From positions 1,305,501 through 1,369,500 of the forward strand of contig NZ_CP011770.1 in NCBI RefSeq assembly GCF_001028705.1: a stretch of 64,000 nt of DNA. Reading direction: 5' to 3'. The number at the start of each line of letters is the position of its first letter. Position 1 is the stretch's first letter. A model generated the notes under the pieces. The model was not told where the DNA came from, ran no database searches, and saw only the letters and a program-made list of their open reading frames with translations. The DNA comes from Croceicoccus naphthovorans (GTDB lineage: Bacteria > Pseudomonadota > Alphaproteobacteria > Sphingomonadales > Sphingomonadaceae). A program made the translations under genes and the position numbers. Below are positions 1-9,331 of this stretch, in pieces.

Positions 1-444
1 GTTTCGGATGCCGTGTTCGCGCAGCTGGGACGCGATGGGGATCAGGTGGTAATCGTTGATCCAGACCGTATCGCCGGGTTCGATCATGACATGCAGCGGT
101 TCGGCAAACCGCTTGTTCACCCGTTCGTACCCGCTGCCGAAGCTGCGGTTATATTTGGCCAGATCGATGCGATAATGAAACAGCGGCCAGAGCGTGCGAT
201 TGGCGAAGCCGTTGTAGTACTCCTCAACATCCTGCGGTTCCAGATCGACCACCGCAGAGCGTACGCCGGAGATTTCCTCGAAACTGACCGATCCGGTGAA
301 CTTGTCGACCTCTCGCCCCGACCAGCCGAACCATAGCCCGCCGGATTCGCGCAAGGCCGCCTGAAGCGCGACGGCAAGTCCGCCCTGCGCACCGTCGGGC
401 GTGGGCATCGATACCCGGTTCGATACGACGATCAGGCGTCCCAC
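1..444 (-). CDS. otsA: Trehalose-6-phosphate synthase (N-terminal part, cut by window edge)
   Basis: Makes trehalose 6-phosphate from UDP-glucose and glucose 6-phosphate in the cytoplasm. Only the N-terminal 148 or so codons lie in the window. The minus strand reads VGRLIVVSNRVSMPTP, GGLAVALQAAL, GGLWFGWSG, then EYYNGFANRTLWPLFHYR and WINDYHLIP. These are the hallmarks of the GT20 N-terminal half: the SNR loop, the GG...LWFGWSG glucose 6-phosphate site and the (W)xxDYHL motif. The start is a GTG at 444; the ATG a little upstream is out of frame. It follows otsB by 34 nt on the same strand, so the two probably form one osmoprotection/desiccation operon. The C-terminal half is not visible. Confidence 0.93.
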   Translation of the reverse strand, partial: MGRLIVVSNRVSMPTPDGAQGGLAVALQAALRESGGLWFGWSGREVDKFTGSVSFEEISGVRSAVVDLEPQDVEEYYNGFANRTLWPLFHYRIDLAKYNRSFGSGYERVNKRFAEPLHVMIEPGDTVWINDYHLIPIASQLREHGIRN

Positions 445-478
445 GGGCGCACTCCCTGTATCAGATGCGAACCACGCA

Positions 479-1222
479 TCATTCAGCCGCCTCCCGCTGT
501 TCCACGATACGATCGAGCCAGTCGTTGACCGCTTCGGGGCCGGGCAGATGGTAGCTGGCCTTCGTGTCTCGTTTGGCGCCGACCAGCACGCCGTAGCCGC
601 CATCGTCGCGTGCCTGAACGAACCCGTCTTCATCCGTGACATCGTCGCCAAGGAAGATCGGGCGATAGCCGGCGAAAGGTGCCTGCCGCATCAGTTCGGC
701 CAGCGCGGTCCCCTTGTGCACGCCGGGAACGCGCAATTCGATCATGGCGTGGCCATGTTGCAGGTGCAGCCCTTCGGCATGGCTTTTCGCCAAAGAGATA
801 CAGGCCGCGCCGTGATCGGGGGCCAGTCGGAAATGCAGGCCAGCGCCAAGCGGTTTGTCCTCGAAAATCACCCCGTCGCGGCTCGTGGCAAAATCGATGA
901 ACGCCTGTTTGGCGAGGTCGAGCGCGTCTGGCCGAGGCATCGCTCGCGTCGCTTCGCCCGAAAGCCGCCATTCCGCCCCGTGACTGCCCGCGCAAGCGAT
1001 GGTCGGCAGGCCGAAACCGTCGAGCACAGAAATCGCACGCCCGCTGATCAGCGCCAGCCGGCCGGCGAACATCGCGTTCAATCGCAGCAACCGATCTTTC
1101 AGCGCCTCGCTCACGACCACCGCGTCTGGCGTCTGGGCAAGGTCCACCAGCGTGCCGTCGAAATCGAGGAACAGGGCATCGCGCGAAGGATCGGGCGACG
1201 GGGGATGCGGCAGGGTCATCAT
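479..1222 (-). CDS. otsB: Trehalose-6-phosphate phosphatase
   Basis: Dephosphorylates trehalose 6-phosphate to trehalose (HAD superfamily, cytoplasm). The 247-residue protein begins MMTLPHPPSPDPSRDALFLD and carries HAD motif I, DFDGTLVD, near residue 20. LALISGRAI follows (motif II region), then GADLHFR-like GAGLHFRLAP, and a late FLGDDVTDEDGF motif (Mg-binding acidic residues). AGTG-type spacing of AGGTG seven bases before the ATG at 1222 supports this start. The length is usual for OtsB. otsA follows directly; the glucoamylase gene often placed between them in related bacteria is absent here. Confidence 0.95.
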   Translation of the reverse strand: MMTLPHPPSPDPSRDALFLDFDGTLVDLAQTPDAVVVSEALKDRLLRLNAMFAGRLALISGRAISVLDGFGLPTIACAGSHGAEWRLSGEATRAMPRPDALDLAKQAFIDFATSRDGVIFEDKPLGAGLHFRLAPDHGAACISLAKSHAEGLHLQHGHAMIELRVPGVHKGTALAELMRQAPFAGYRPIFLGDDVTDEDGFVQARDDGGYGVLVGAKRDTKASYHLPGPEAVNDWLDRIVEQREAAE

Positions 1223-1363
1223 TGCAATTCACCTATGTGCGCCGGGGGCGGGCCCGGTCAACCTGTTCTTCGCCAATGCAGCATGACAGGGCCGCCAGAT
1301 TGCGCCCATTTTGCGGTGCATTGGTGACCGCTTCGCGTTGATTGCCGGTGTAACCAGTGGCAA

Positions 1364-1377
1364 ACATGCGCGCATGT
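1364..1377. promoter_or_regulatory. Perfect 14-bp palindrome in the otsB-gdh intergenic region
   Basis: ACATGCGCGCATGT is a perfect palindrome in the 285-bp divergent gap between otsB and the NAD-GDH gene. Its size and position would suit a dimeric repressor operator, but no regulator is known for it and chance is not excluded. The rest of the gap (1223-1507) shows only an imperfect hairpin at about 1427-1447 and no gene. Confidence 0.3.
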
Positions 1378-1507
1378 CGGCAACTGCTGCCACTCCCACC
1401 CCCTCTCCCCGAAAAAGGCCGGGATCGAACCGCCGTGCGGCGGGTTCAGGAATGGGGCGTCGCATTGGCCCGTCGTGGCCCGAACTCCAGCATTAAGGCG
1501 AGGGACA

Positions 1508-4500
1508 TTGAGCAATACCAAGAGCAAGCCGCAGACCGCAAAGGCGCAGGCTTCGAAGTCTCAGATCGATATTCTGGTCCACCATATCCGGGAATCCGAA
1601 CTTCCGGGTGACGAACCCTTGCCCAAGGGAAGACGCGGAGAGATCGCCGGGTTCCTGATCGAGGCCGCGGAAAAGCGCAGCGGCGGCAAAGCGACCATCG
1701 TCATCGCCTCTGCGCCCGAGGGACGGCGCGGCACGCGGATCGCGATCATCAACGACGACATGCCGTTCCTGGTCGATTCCATCGCCTCTACGCTCGGCGA
1801 ATTCGGGCTTGTGGCCGATACGCTGGTCCACCCGATCGTTCCGGTTCAGCGCGACAAGGATGGCACGCTGGTCTCGATTGGCAAGGAGCGCGAAGGCGGC
1901 GACTGCGAGTCGATGATCTATGTCGAGGCGCGCCGCGTCGATGGCGCGCATCGCAAGCAGATCGAGCAGGCGTTGCAGGCTACGCTGGCCGACGTGCGCG
2001 CCGCGGTAGAGGACTGGCCCGAACTGATCGCCACCATGCTGCGCGATTCCCGCGTGATCACCGATCCCGAAGGCAGCGCGCTACTGGACTGGTTCGCGGG
2101 CGGCATGTTGACGCAGCTGGGGCATGTGACCCGGATGCGCGATGGCAGCCAAAAGGAAGTCCACGGCATCTGCCGCAAGAGCGCGGAGGCGGTGCTGGCA
2201 GACGCATCCTGGGACCGCGCCTTCGCATGGTTCGACGATCGCAAGGGAGAGGCTCTGGACCATGCGCCGCTGGTGGTAAAGGCGAACCAGCTTTCGAAGG
2301 TTCACCGCTCGACCCCGCTCGACCTGTTTCTCGTGCCAGTCCTCGAAGATGGCGAGGTCGTCGCCATTTCCGCCCACGCGGGCGTCTGGACCAGCGCGGC
2401 CCTTAACACTCCGCCCGAAGACGTGCCGCGCATGCGCCGCGAATTCGGAGAGCTGACCCGGCGCTTGGGCTTCGATCCGAAGGGTCATACCGGCAAGGCC
2501 GTGCTGCACGCGATGACCGTGCTGCCGCACGATCTGCTGATAGGCTTGCAGGATCATGCCATCGCACGTCTGGCGACGATGATGTCGGGACTTTACGACA
2601 TGCCGCGTCCGCGCCTTGCTATGGTCGAGGCGCCGCTGGCCCGGCACTTGTTCGTCTTCGTCTGGCTGCCGCGCGACCTGATGAGTACCGAGACGCGGCT
2701 GCGCATCATCGACCTGCTGGAAAGCGATTCTGGGGCGGAAACGCTCGACTGGGCCTTGCAGATAGAGGGCGGCAATCTGGCATTGCTGCGCTTCGTCCTC
2801 GACATTCGCAAGGTCGAAGGTTCGCTCGACGAGCAGAAGCTGGACGCGCACTTGCAGACGATGCTGCGCGGCTGGGAAGACGCGGTCGAGCAAGAACTGG
2901 CGCAGCATGAAGAGGCGGGGCGCGCTGCGGCATTGGCCGCGCGGTTCGGCAACGCCTTTCCGGTGTCCTATCGCGCGGACTATGGCGCTGCGGAGGCGGC
3001 GCTCGACATCATCCGCATGAAAACGCTGGCCGCTCTGCCCGACGACGATCCGTCGCTGCGCCGCGATGCGCGGCTCTATCGGTTGGACAGCGATCCCGAA
3101 AACCAGCTGCGGCTGAAGGTCTATCAGTACGAAGGCACCCTGCCGCTGTCCGATGCGGTTCCGGCGTTGGAGAACTTCGGTTTTCGCGTGCTGGCCGAAA
3201 TCCCGACCCCGCTGGATCAGAGGCGGATCGGCACGGTGCACGACTTCGTGCTGGGGCTGGACGGCGCGGAGGACATTCCGGCGATCCTGAAACGCGCCGC
3301 CGATATCGAAGCAGCGATTGCGGTGGTGCTGAACAACCGGGCAGAGAACGACCTGTTCAACCGCCTTGTCGTCGCGACCGGCCTGGGCCGCGGCGATGCC
3401 GAATTGCTGCGCGCAATCTATCGCTATTCGCGGCAGGGCGGTCTGGGCTTTACCGTCGCCACTGCCGTTTCCGCCTTTGTCGGCGCGCCCGACATTACAC
3501 GTGCGCTCATCGCCTTGTTCAATGCGATGCATGATCCGGCGGTCGCGGATCCCGATGCCGCGTCCGAAAAGGCGCGCAAGGCGATCCGCGATGGTTTGGT
3601 CAAGGTCAACGCCATCAACGACGACCGGCTGCTGCGGCATTTTCACGCGGTGATAGAGGCGGTGTTGCGCACCAATGCGTTTTCACCCGCCGCGGAAGAA
3701 GCGCTGGCCCTGAAGCTGGACAGCGCGGGCGTGCCCGGCTTGCCCAAGCCGCTGCCGTGGCGCGAGATCTTCGTCTATTCGCGCCGCGTCGAAGGCATCC
3801 ATTTGCGGGCCGGACCGGTGGCGCGCGGGGGCCTGCGCTGGTCCGACCGTCGTGATGATTATCGCACCGAAATTCTCGGCCTGATGAAGGCGCAGCGCGT
3901 GAAGAACGCGGTCATCGTGCCGACCGGCGCGAAGGGCGGGTTCTATCCCAAGCAATTGCCCGATCCGTTGAAGGACCGCGACAGCTGGGCCGCAGAGGGC
4001 AAGGCCAGCTATGAGGTCTTTATCCGCGCACTGTTGTCCGTCACCGACAACATTGTCGATGGCAAGGTCGTGCACCCGCGGAACGTGCGTATCCTTGACG
4101 GCGAAGATCCCTATTTCGTCGTCGCGGCGGACAAGGGCACGGCCAGCTTCTCCGACATCGCCAATGCCATCGCGATGAAGCACGACTTCTGGCTGGGCGA
4201 TGCCTTCGCCAGTGGCGGTTCGAACGGATACGACCACAAGGCGATGGGCATCACCGCGCGCGGCGCATGGATTTCGGTGCAGCGCCATTTCCTCGAAATG
4301 GGCGTCGATGTGCAGAGCGACACCGTCAAGGTCGTCGGCTGCGGGGATATGTCGGGCGACGTTTTCGGCAACGGTATGTTGCTGTCGAAATCGATCAAAC
4401 TGGTCGCCGCTTTCGATCACCGTCACATCTTTATCGACCCCGATCCCGACCCGGCGAAAAGCTGGAAAGAGCGCGAGCGCATGTTCGCCCTGCCACGATC

Positions 4501-6217
4501 CAGCTGGGCCGATTACGACGAAAAGCTGATCAGCAAGGGCGGCGGCGTATTTCCGCGCACGATGAAGCGCATCCCCTTGTCGAAACAGGCGCGCGAGGCG
4601 CTGGGCGTCGAGGACAAGGAGATGGAACCCGACGCCTTGATTTCGGCGGTGTTGAAGGCCCCGGCGGATTTGCTGTGGTTCGGCGGCATCGGCACTTACG
4701 TAAAAGCGACCACGCAGAACCATGTCGAGGTGGGCGATCCCTCCAACGACCTGCTGCGCGTCGATGCGTCTGAATTGCGCGTCAAGGTCATCGGCGAGGG
4801 TGCAAACCTTGGCATCACGCAGGCCGGCCGTATCGAATTTGCGCTCGGCGGAGGCCGGATCAACACCGACTTCATCGACAATTCGGCTGGCGTCGATTGC
4901 TCGGATAACGAGGTCAACATCAAGATCGCATTGGAGGCCGCGCGAAAGGCGGGGCGGTTGTCGCTGGAACGCCGTAACGATTTCCTGGCCGAGATGACCG
5001 ACGAGGTCGCAGCGATCGTACTGGAAGACAACCGCTTGCAGACGCTGGCGCTGTCTGTGGCGGAGCAAGGCGGATCGGCGGCCACCGCGTCGCAGATACG
5101 CCTGATCGAGCAGCTGGAAGACGGCGGCGACCTCGACCGCAAGACCGAGGGGCTGGCGACGAGCGATGTGTTCACCCGCCGCGCGGCGGAAGGGCACGGG
5201 TTGACCCGCCCGGAACTGGCGGTCCTGCTCTCCAGCTCGAAACTGGTGCTGCAACACGCGATCGAGCATCACGACCTGCCCGACGATCCGGCGGTCGAAG
5301 GCACGCTAATCGGTTCGTTCCCCGTGGAGATGCAGGACAAATTCCGCAAATATATCGAGGAGCACCGGTTGCGGCGTGAGATAGTGGCGACCGAACTGGC
5401 GAACCGCGTGATCAACCGGCTCGGCATCGTGCTGCCGTTTGAGGTTGCGGAAGAAGAGAACGCGCGGCTGTCCGATGTGGCGGCGGCGTTTGTCGCTGCC
5501 GATGCGTTATTCGACCTGAAGGCGCTTTGGCAGCGGATCGAAACGGGGGCGATGCCGGAAAAAGCGCGGCTTGCCCTGTTCGATCGGATGGCGGGCGCCG
5601 TGCGCGGGCATATCGCCGACCTGCTGAGACTGGACGGAAAAAGTGTCTCTCCGCAGGCGATTCATGCCGAACTGGCGCCTTACGTCGAGGCGCTTTCCAA
5701 GGATACCGACCGGCTTTTGGAGCGCGCGGCGCGCACGCATTCGGAGCAATTACGCGAAGATCTGGGCGGCAAGGGTGCACCTGCCAAGGAAACGGCGGCG
5801 GTTGTGCACCTTTATCAGCTGGACGGCGCAATCGGACTTGCCCGTCTCGCGGCGGATAGCGGGATCGATGCGCGCACCATCGCCTGCGTCTTCACCGATC
5901 TCGGCGCGCGGCTTGGCATCGATTGGGCGCAGCAGACGGCGGCGGTCATGAGCCCGTCGGACCCGTGGGAACGCTTGCTGGTCGCCGGCCTGTCGCGCGA
6001 TCTGCAGCAGATGCGGTTGGAATTCCTGCGCAAGTTGCTGCGCGGCAAAACCGCCAAGGCAGATCCCAAAGCGGCGGTTGAAAGCTGGGCGGCGAAGAAC
6101 GATGGCACGATCCAGCAATTCCGTGCGATGGTGGCCCGGGCCGAGAGCGCGGTGCCGGTTTCGCCATCTATGCTGGCGCTGATCGCCGGGCAGGCACGGG
6201 GTCTGTTCGGGGCCTGA
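1508..6217 (+). CDS. gdhB: NAD-specific glutamate dehydrogenase, large (about 180 kDa) type
   Basis: Oxidatively deaminates glutamate to 2-oxoglutarate with NAD, linking amino acid catabolism to the TCA cycle. About 1569 residues, in the 1500-1650 range of the bacterial L-GDH family (PF05088). The long N-terminal regulatory half precedes the catalytic domain, marked near residue 773 by RGGLRWSDRRDDYRTE, then VPTGAKGGFYPK (substrate lysine) and, around 1060-1140, GIGTYVK and KVIGEGANLGITQ. I prefer the TTG at 1508 (AAGG nine bases upstream); an in-frame GTG at 1475 is the alternative. The symbol is a family name used loosely. Feeding amino acid nitrogen from the adjacent peptide transporter into this enzyme is plausible but inferred. 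Confidence 0.95.
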   Translation: MSNTKSKPQTAKAQASKSQIDILVHHIRESELPGDEPLPKGRRGEIAGFLIEAAEKRSGGKATIVIASAPEGRRGTRIAIINDDMPFLVDSIASTLGEFGLVADTLVHPIVPVQRDKDGTLVSIGKEREGGDCESMIYVEARRVDGAHRKQIEQALQATLADVRAAVEDWPELIATMLRDSRVITDPEGSALLDWFAGGMLTQLGHVTRMRDGSQKEVHGICRKSAEAVLADASWDRAFAWFDDRKGEALDHAPLVVKANQLSKVHRSTPLDLFLVPVLEDGEVVAISAHAGVWTSAALNTPPEDVPRMRREFGELTRRLGFDPKGHTGKAVLHAMTVLPHDLLIGLQDHAIARLATMMSGLYDMPRPRLAMVEAPLARHLFVFVWLPRDLMSTETRLRIIDLLESDSGAETLDWALQIEGGNLALLRFVLDIRKVEGSLDEQKLDAHLQTMLRGWEDAVEQELAQHEEAGRAAALAARFGNAFPVSYRADYGAAEAALDIIRMKTLAALPDDDPSLRRDARLYRLDSDPENQLRLKVYQYEGTLPLSDAVPALENFGFRVLAEIPTPLDQRRIGTVHDFVLGLDGAEDIPAILKRAADIEAAIAVVLNNRAENDLFNRLVVATGLGRGDAELLRAIYRYSRQGGLGFTVATAVSAFVGAPDITRALIALFNAMHDPAVADPDAASEKARKAIRDGLVKVNAINDDRLLRHFHAVIEAVLRTNAFSPAAEEALALKLDSAGVPGLPKPLPWREIFVYSRRVEGIHLRAGPVARGGLRWSDRRDDYRTEILGLMKAQRVKNAVIVPTGAKGGFYPKQLPDPLKDRDSWAAEGKASYEVFIRALLSVTDNIVDGKVVHPRNVRILDGEDPYFVVAADKGTASFSDIANAIAMKHDFWLGDAFASGGSNGYDHKAMGITARGAWISVQRHFLEMGVDVQSDTVKVVGCGDMSGDVFGNGMLLSKSIKLVAAFDHRHIFIDPDPDPAKSWKERERMFALPRSSWADYDEKLISKGGGVFPRTMKRIPLSKQAREALGVEDKEMEPDALISAVLKAPADLLWFGGIGTYVKATTQNHVEVGDPSNDLLRVDASELRVKVIGEGANLGITQAGRIEFALGGGRINTDFIDNSAGVDCSDNEVNIKIALEAARKAGRLSLERRNDFLAEMTDEVAAIVLEDNRLQTLALSVAEQGGSAATASQIRLIEQLEDGGDLDRKTEGLATSDVFTRRAAEGHGLTRPELAVLLSSSKLVLQHAIEHHDLPDDPAVEGTLIGSFPVEMQDKFRKYIEEHRLRREIVATELANRVINRLGIVLPFEVAEEENARLSDVAAAFVAADALFDLKALWQRIETGAMPEKARLALFDRMAGAVRGHIADLLRLDGKSVSPQAIHAELAPYVEALSKDTDRLLERAARTHSEQLREDLGGKGAPAKETAAVVHLYQLDGAIGLARLAADSGIDARTIACVFTDLGARLGIDWAQQTAAVMSPSDPWERLLVAGLSRDLQQMRLEFLRKLLRGKTAKADPKAAVESWAAKNDGTIQQFRAMVARAESAVPVSPSMLALIAGQARGLFGA

Positions 6218-6224
6218 CAGGCCG

Positions 6225-6266
6225 AAAAAAAGCGGCGCGTACCGGCATTGGTACGCGCCGCTTTTT
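6225..6266. terminator. Bidirectional rho-independent terminator between gdh and opp operon
   Basis: A perfect 12-bp stem, GCGGCGCGTACC (6232-6243) with GGTACGCGCCGC (6250-6261), encloses the six-base loop GGCATT. A-run on the left and T-run on the right make it work on both strands, serving the convergent ends of gdh (6217) and the opp operon (6285). Confidence 0.9.
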
Positions 6267-6284
6267 GGTCCGAAGAACCGGGGC

Positions 6285-7343
6285 CTATTTGGCCATCGCC
6301 TCTGCCGGGGCATCCGATCCTTGCAGGCAGAACGGGCAATTCGCGGCGAAGTGATCGGGCCGGATTTCGGTCAGTATCGGTTCTTCATGCTTCATCCGTT
6401 CATCATGCTCATACGGGCTGCGCGGCCAGAAGTTGCAACCGTTGGGCGGGTTCATGGGCGAGGGCGGATCGCCCTGAAGCACGATGCGATGGCGGGTCTT
6501 TTCCGAACGCGGATCGGGCGCGGGGATCGCACTCATCAACGCACGCGTATAGATGTGCAGCGGATGGTCGACGATGTCCGACGCTTCGCCCAGTTCGAGG
6601 ATGCGACCGAGGTACATCACCGCGATCCGGTCCGCTATGTAGCGCACGACGGAAAGATCGTGGCTGATGAAGATCATCGTCAGCCCCATCTCGCGCGTCA
6701 GCCGCTTGAGCAGGTTCAGGATCTGCGACTGGATGGAAACGTCCAGCGCCGAAACCGGTTCGTCCGCGATAATCAGCTTTGGTTCTGGCGCAAGGGCACG
6801 CGCAATCGCAACACGCTGACGCTGACCGCCCGAGAATTCGTGCGGATAGCGTTTCATCTGCGTCGGGTTCATGCCCACGGTGCGCAGCAGGTCGGCGACG
6901 CGGGCGCGCAGGGCATCGCCCTTCACGTCGGGATGCCGCGTGCGGATTGCTTCGGCCAGCGTATCCAGAACCGTCATGCGCGGGTTTAGCGACGCGTAGG
7001 GGTCCTGAAAGATCATCTGGAAATTGATGCGTTCCGACCGGATGTCCTTTTCGGACAGCGCGGACAGTTCCTTGCCTTCAAGGAAGATGCGGCCCGAAGT
7101 CGGCCGGATCAGTTGCATCACGGTGCGCGAAAGGGTGGACTTGCCGCAGCCGGATTCGCCGACGAGGCCGAGAATCTCGCCTTCCTTCACCGTCAGGGTC
7201 ACGCCGTCGACGGCCTTGACCACGCCCTTGCTCTCACGGGTCAGCAGGTGCTTGCCCATGTCGAAGTGTGTGTGAACGTCGTCGAGGACGAGAAAATCGC
7301 TGCGCGGATTGACCGGAACGGCCGGTTCGACATGCTCGCTCAT
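6285..7343 (-). CDS. oppF: Peptide ABC transporter ATP-binding protein (OppF/DppF type)
   Basis: One of the paired ATPases that power uptake of oligopeptides or dipeptides across the inner membrane. The 352-residue protein has Walker A GESGCGKST, the Q-loop FQDPYASLNP, the signature EFSGGQRQRVAIARAL, Walker B LIIADEPVSALD and the H-loop ISHD. The C-terminal oligopeptide/dipeptide (oligo_HPY) extension is present but modified: GCNFWPRSP replaces the usual GC-F-PRCP, and a CPFC motif lies near the end. Its ATG overlaps the oppD stop by 4 bp. It is the last gene of the operon, ending at the strong terminator at 6225-6266. Confidence 0.93.
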   Translation of the reverse strand: MSEHVEPAVPVNPRSDFLVLDDVHTHFDMGKHLLTRESKGVVKAVDGVTLTVKEGEILGLVGESGCGKSTLSRTVMQLIRPTSGRIFLEGKELSALSEKDIRSERINFQMIFQDPYASLNPRMTVLDTLAEAIRTRHPDVKGDALRARVADLLRTVGMNPTQMKRYPHEFSGGQRQRVAIARALAPEPKLIIADEPVSALDVSIQSQILNLLKRLTREMGLTMIFISHDLSVVRYIADRIAVMYLGRILELGEASDIVDHPLHIYTRALMSAIPAPDPRSEKTRHRIVLQGDPPSPMNPPNGCNFWPRSPYEHDERMKHEEPILTEIRPDHFAANCPFCLQGSDAPAEAMAK

Positions 7344-8383
7344 TGCGCTGCTCCCGCGTCGATCACTTCATCGGGGCTGTCGACCTTGGATAGCACGCTC
7401 TCGATCGGGGCCGAGGAATCGCAGAAGCGGCAATCGGCGAAGCAGTGGCCGTCGCCCATGTCGACCAGATCGGGGCGATCGCCCTCAGGCTTGCCGGTCT
7501 TGGGATAGGGGCAACGGGGATAGAACGCGCAGCCTTGAATCGGCTTCGACACGTCTGGCGGCAGTCCGGGGATGGTGTAAAGTTCCTCACCCTTGGTCTG
7601 CAGCGACGGAATCGTCTTTTGCAAGGACCGGGTATAGGGGTGACGGGCGTTGTAGAACACTTGGTCCGCCGTGCCGCTTTCCATCATGCGGCCGCCGTAC
7701 ATCACATTCACCTTGTCGCAGGTGCCCGCCACGACGCCAAGATCGTGCGTAATCAGGATGACCGCGGTGCCCAGCTCTTCCTGACGGCGCTTGATGATGT
7801 CCATAATCTGCGCCTGCACCGTAACGTCGAGCGCGGTGGTCGGTTCGTCCGCGATCAGCAGGTCGGGTTCGGTAATCAGCGCCATCGCAATCATCACGCG
7901 CTGACGCATGCCGCCGGAAAATTCGTGCGGATAGTTGTGCACGCGCTTGGCCGCTTCGGGGATGCCCACTTCTTCCAGCGCGGCAATCGCCTTGTTCACC
8001 GCCGTCTTCTTGTCGACGTCGTAGTGCAACCGCAGCGCTTCGATGAGCTGGGTACTGATCCGCAGGTATGGGTTCAGCGAGGTCATCGGATCCTGGAAGA
8101 TCATGCTGATCCGGCGTCCGCGAATCTTGCGCAGTTCCTTCTCGCTCATCCTCAGCAGGTCCTGCCCGTCGAAGATCGCGGTGCCGCCGTCGATCCGGCC
8201 CGGAGGTTCGGGGATGAGCCGCATCAACGAATAGCAGGTGACGGACTTGCCCGATCCGGATTCGCCGACGATGCCCAGCGTCTCGCCCTTGTCTAGCGAG
8301 AAGGACACGCCGTCGACCGCGCGCACTACGCCATCGCGGGTGTAGAAAGAAGTCCTGAGGTCTTTGACGTCGAGTAGTGCCAT
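7340..8383 (-). CDS. oppD: Peptide ABC transporter ATP-binding protein (OppD/DppD type)
   Basis: Second ATPase of the peptide importer, 347 residues. Walker A GESGSGKSV, EFSGGMRQRVMIAMAL signature, LLIADEPTTALDVT Walker B and LITHD switch are all intact. The C-terminal oligo_HPY domain is classical: GCAFYPRCPYP, followed by HC and CRFC cysteines, which in some homologues hold an Fe-S cluster. Starts 6 nt after oppC and overlaps oppF by 4 bp, implying translational coupling and equimolar ATPases. Substrate specificity cannot be read from the sequence. Confidence 0.93.
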   Translation of the reverse strand: MALLDVKDLRTSFYTRDGVVRAVDGVSFSLDKGETLGIVGESGSGKSVTCYSLMRLIPEPPGRIDGGTAIFDGQDLLRMSEKELRKIRGRRISMIFQDPMTSLNPYLRISTQLIEALRLHYDVDKKTAVNKAIAALEEVGIPEAAKRVHNYPHEFSGGMRQRVMIAMALITEPDLLIADEPTTALDVTVQAQIMDIIKRRQEELGTAVILITHDLGVVAGTCDKVNVMYGGRMMESGTADQVFYNARHPYTRSLQKTIPSLQTKGEELYTIPGLPPDVSKPIQGCAFYPRCPYPKTGKPEGDRPDLVDMGDGHCFADCRFCDSSAPIESVLSKVDSPDEVIDAGAAQ

Positions 8384-8389
8384 GAGGGA

Positions 8390-9331
8390 TCAGTCCTTCG
8401 CGCTCTTGGGGTCGAGCGCGTCGCGCAGGCCGTCACCAAGGAAGTTCAGGCAGAAAAGGGTGAGGGCAAAGAAGAACGCCGGGAAGATCAGCAGCCACGG
8501 GAAGATTTCCATGTTCTGCTGCCCTTCGTTGATCAGCACGCCCCATGAAGCGTTCGGCGGCTGAACGCCAAGGCCGAGGAACGACAGGAACGCCTCCAGC
8601 AACATCACGGCAGGCACGGTCAGCGTCGCGATGACGATGACGGGGCCAAGCACGTTGGGAATAAGATGACGCAGGATGATCCGCTTGTGGCTGTAGCCCA
8701 GCGAAACCGCCGCCTCGACGAATTCCTGCTTCTTCAGGCCCATGACGCCGGAACGCACGATACGGGCCATCGAGAGCCATTCGACCGCGCCGATGGCAAC
8801 GAACATCAGCCACATCGACCGCCCGAAGGCGACCATCAGCAGGATGACGAAGATGGTGAAGGGCAGGGCGTAGAGCAGGTCGACGAAGCGCATCATCGCC
8901 GCATCGACGCGTCCGCCCAGATAACCGGCGGTCGCGCCATAGATAACGCCGATGGCAAGGCTGACGACCGTGGCGACAAGGCCGACCATCAACGAGATGC
9001 GACCGCCTTCCATCGTGCGGACAAGCAGGTCGCGGCCGAGCGTATCGGTGCCGAACCAATGCTCCGCCGAGGGGCCGGTAGCGCCAAGGAACAGGTCCTG
9101 CGTCTGGCTGTCATAGGGCACGAAAACCGGTCCGACGACGCAGAACACCACGATCAACAGGAAGATAATCAGGCTGACGACCGCTAGCGTGTTTTTCTTC
9201 AGCCGCGACCACGCGTCTTTCCAGAGCGAGGAGCCCTGGACCAGTTCTTCTTCCGCGATTTCCGATGCGGAGTTTACCGGCGGAGGTGCGGCTTCGTTGC
9301 CGAGTACAGCGGTTTCGGAATGATCAGTCAT
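8390..9331 (-). CDS. oppC: Peptide ABC transporter permease (OppC/DppC type)
   Basis: Inner-membrane permease of the peptide importer, 313 residues. A cytoplasmic N-terminus of about 45 residues leads into a first membrane segment (LAVVSLIIFLLIVVFCVVGP), the family N-terminal domain, then about five further segments. The BPD-transporter EAA loop is clear: EAAVSLGYSHKRIILRHLIP, which docks onto the ATPases. GTDTLGRDLLVR early in the protein is a signature of the OppC/DppC/NikC group. Start overlaps the oppB stop by 8 bp, so this is part of oppABCDF. Confidence 0.93.
   Translation of the reverse strand: MTDHSETAVLGNEAAPPPVNSASEIAEEELVQGSSLWKDAWSRLKKNTLAVVSLIIFLLIVVFCVVGPVFVPYDSQTQDLFLGATGPSAEHWFGTDTLGRDLLVRTMEGGRISLMVGLVATVVSLAIGVIYGATAGYLGGRVDAAMMRFVDLLYALPFTIFVILLMVAFGRSMWLMFVAIGAVEWLSMARIVRSGVMGLKKQEFVEAAVSLGYSHKRIILRHLIPNVLGPVIVIATLTVPAVMLLEAFLSFLGLGVQPPNASWGVLINEGQQNMEIFPWLLIFPAFFFALTLFCLNFLGDGLRDALDPKSAKD

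Noticed and set aside
1421..1447. tRNA-like T-loop sequence (minus strand GGTTCGATCCC) near a hairpin
   Set aside because: The flanking bases do not form the five-pair T-stem, and no acceptor or anticodon arm can be drawn. Treated as coincidence or at most a remnant.
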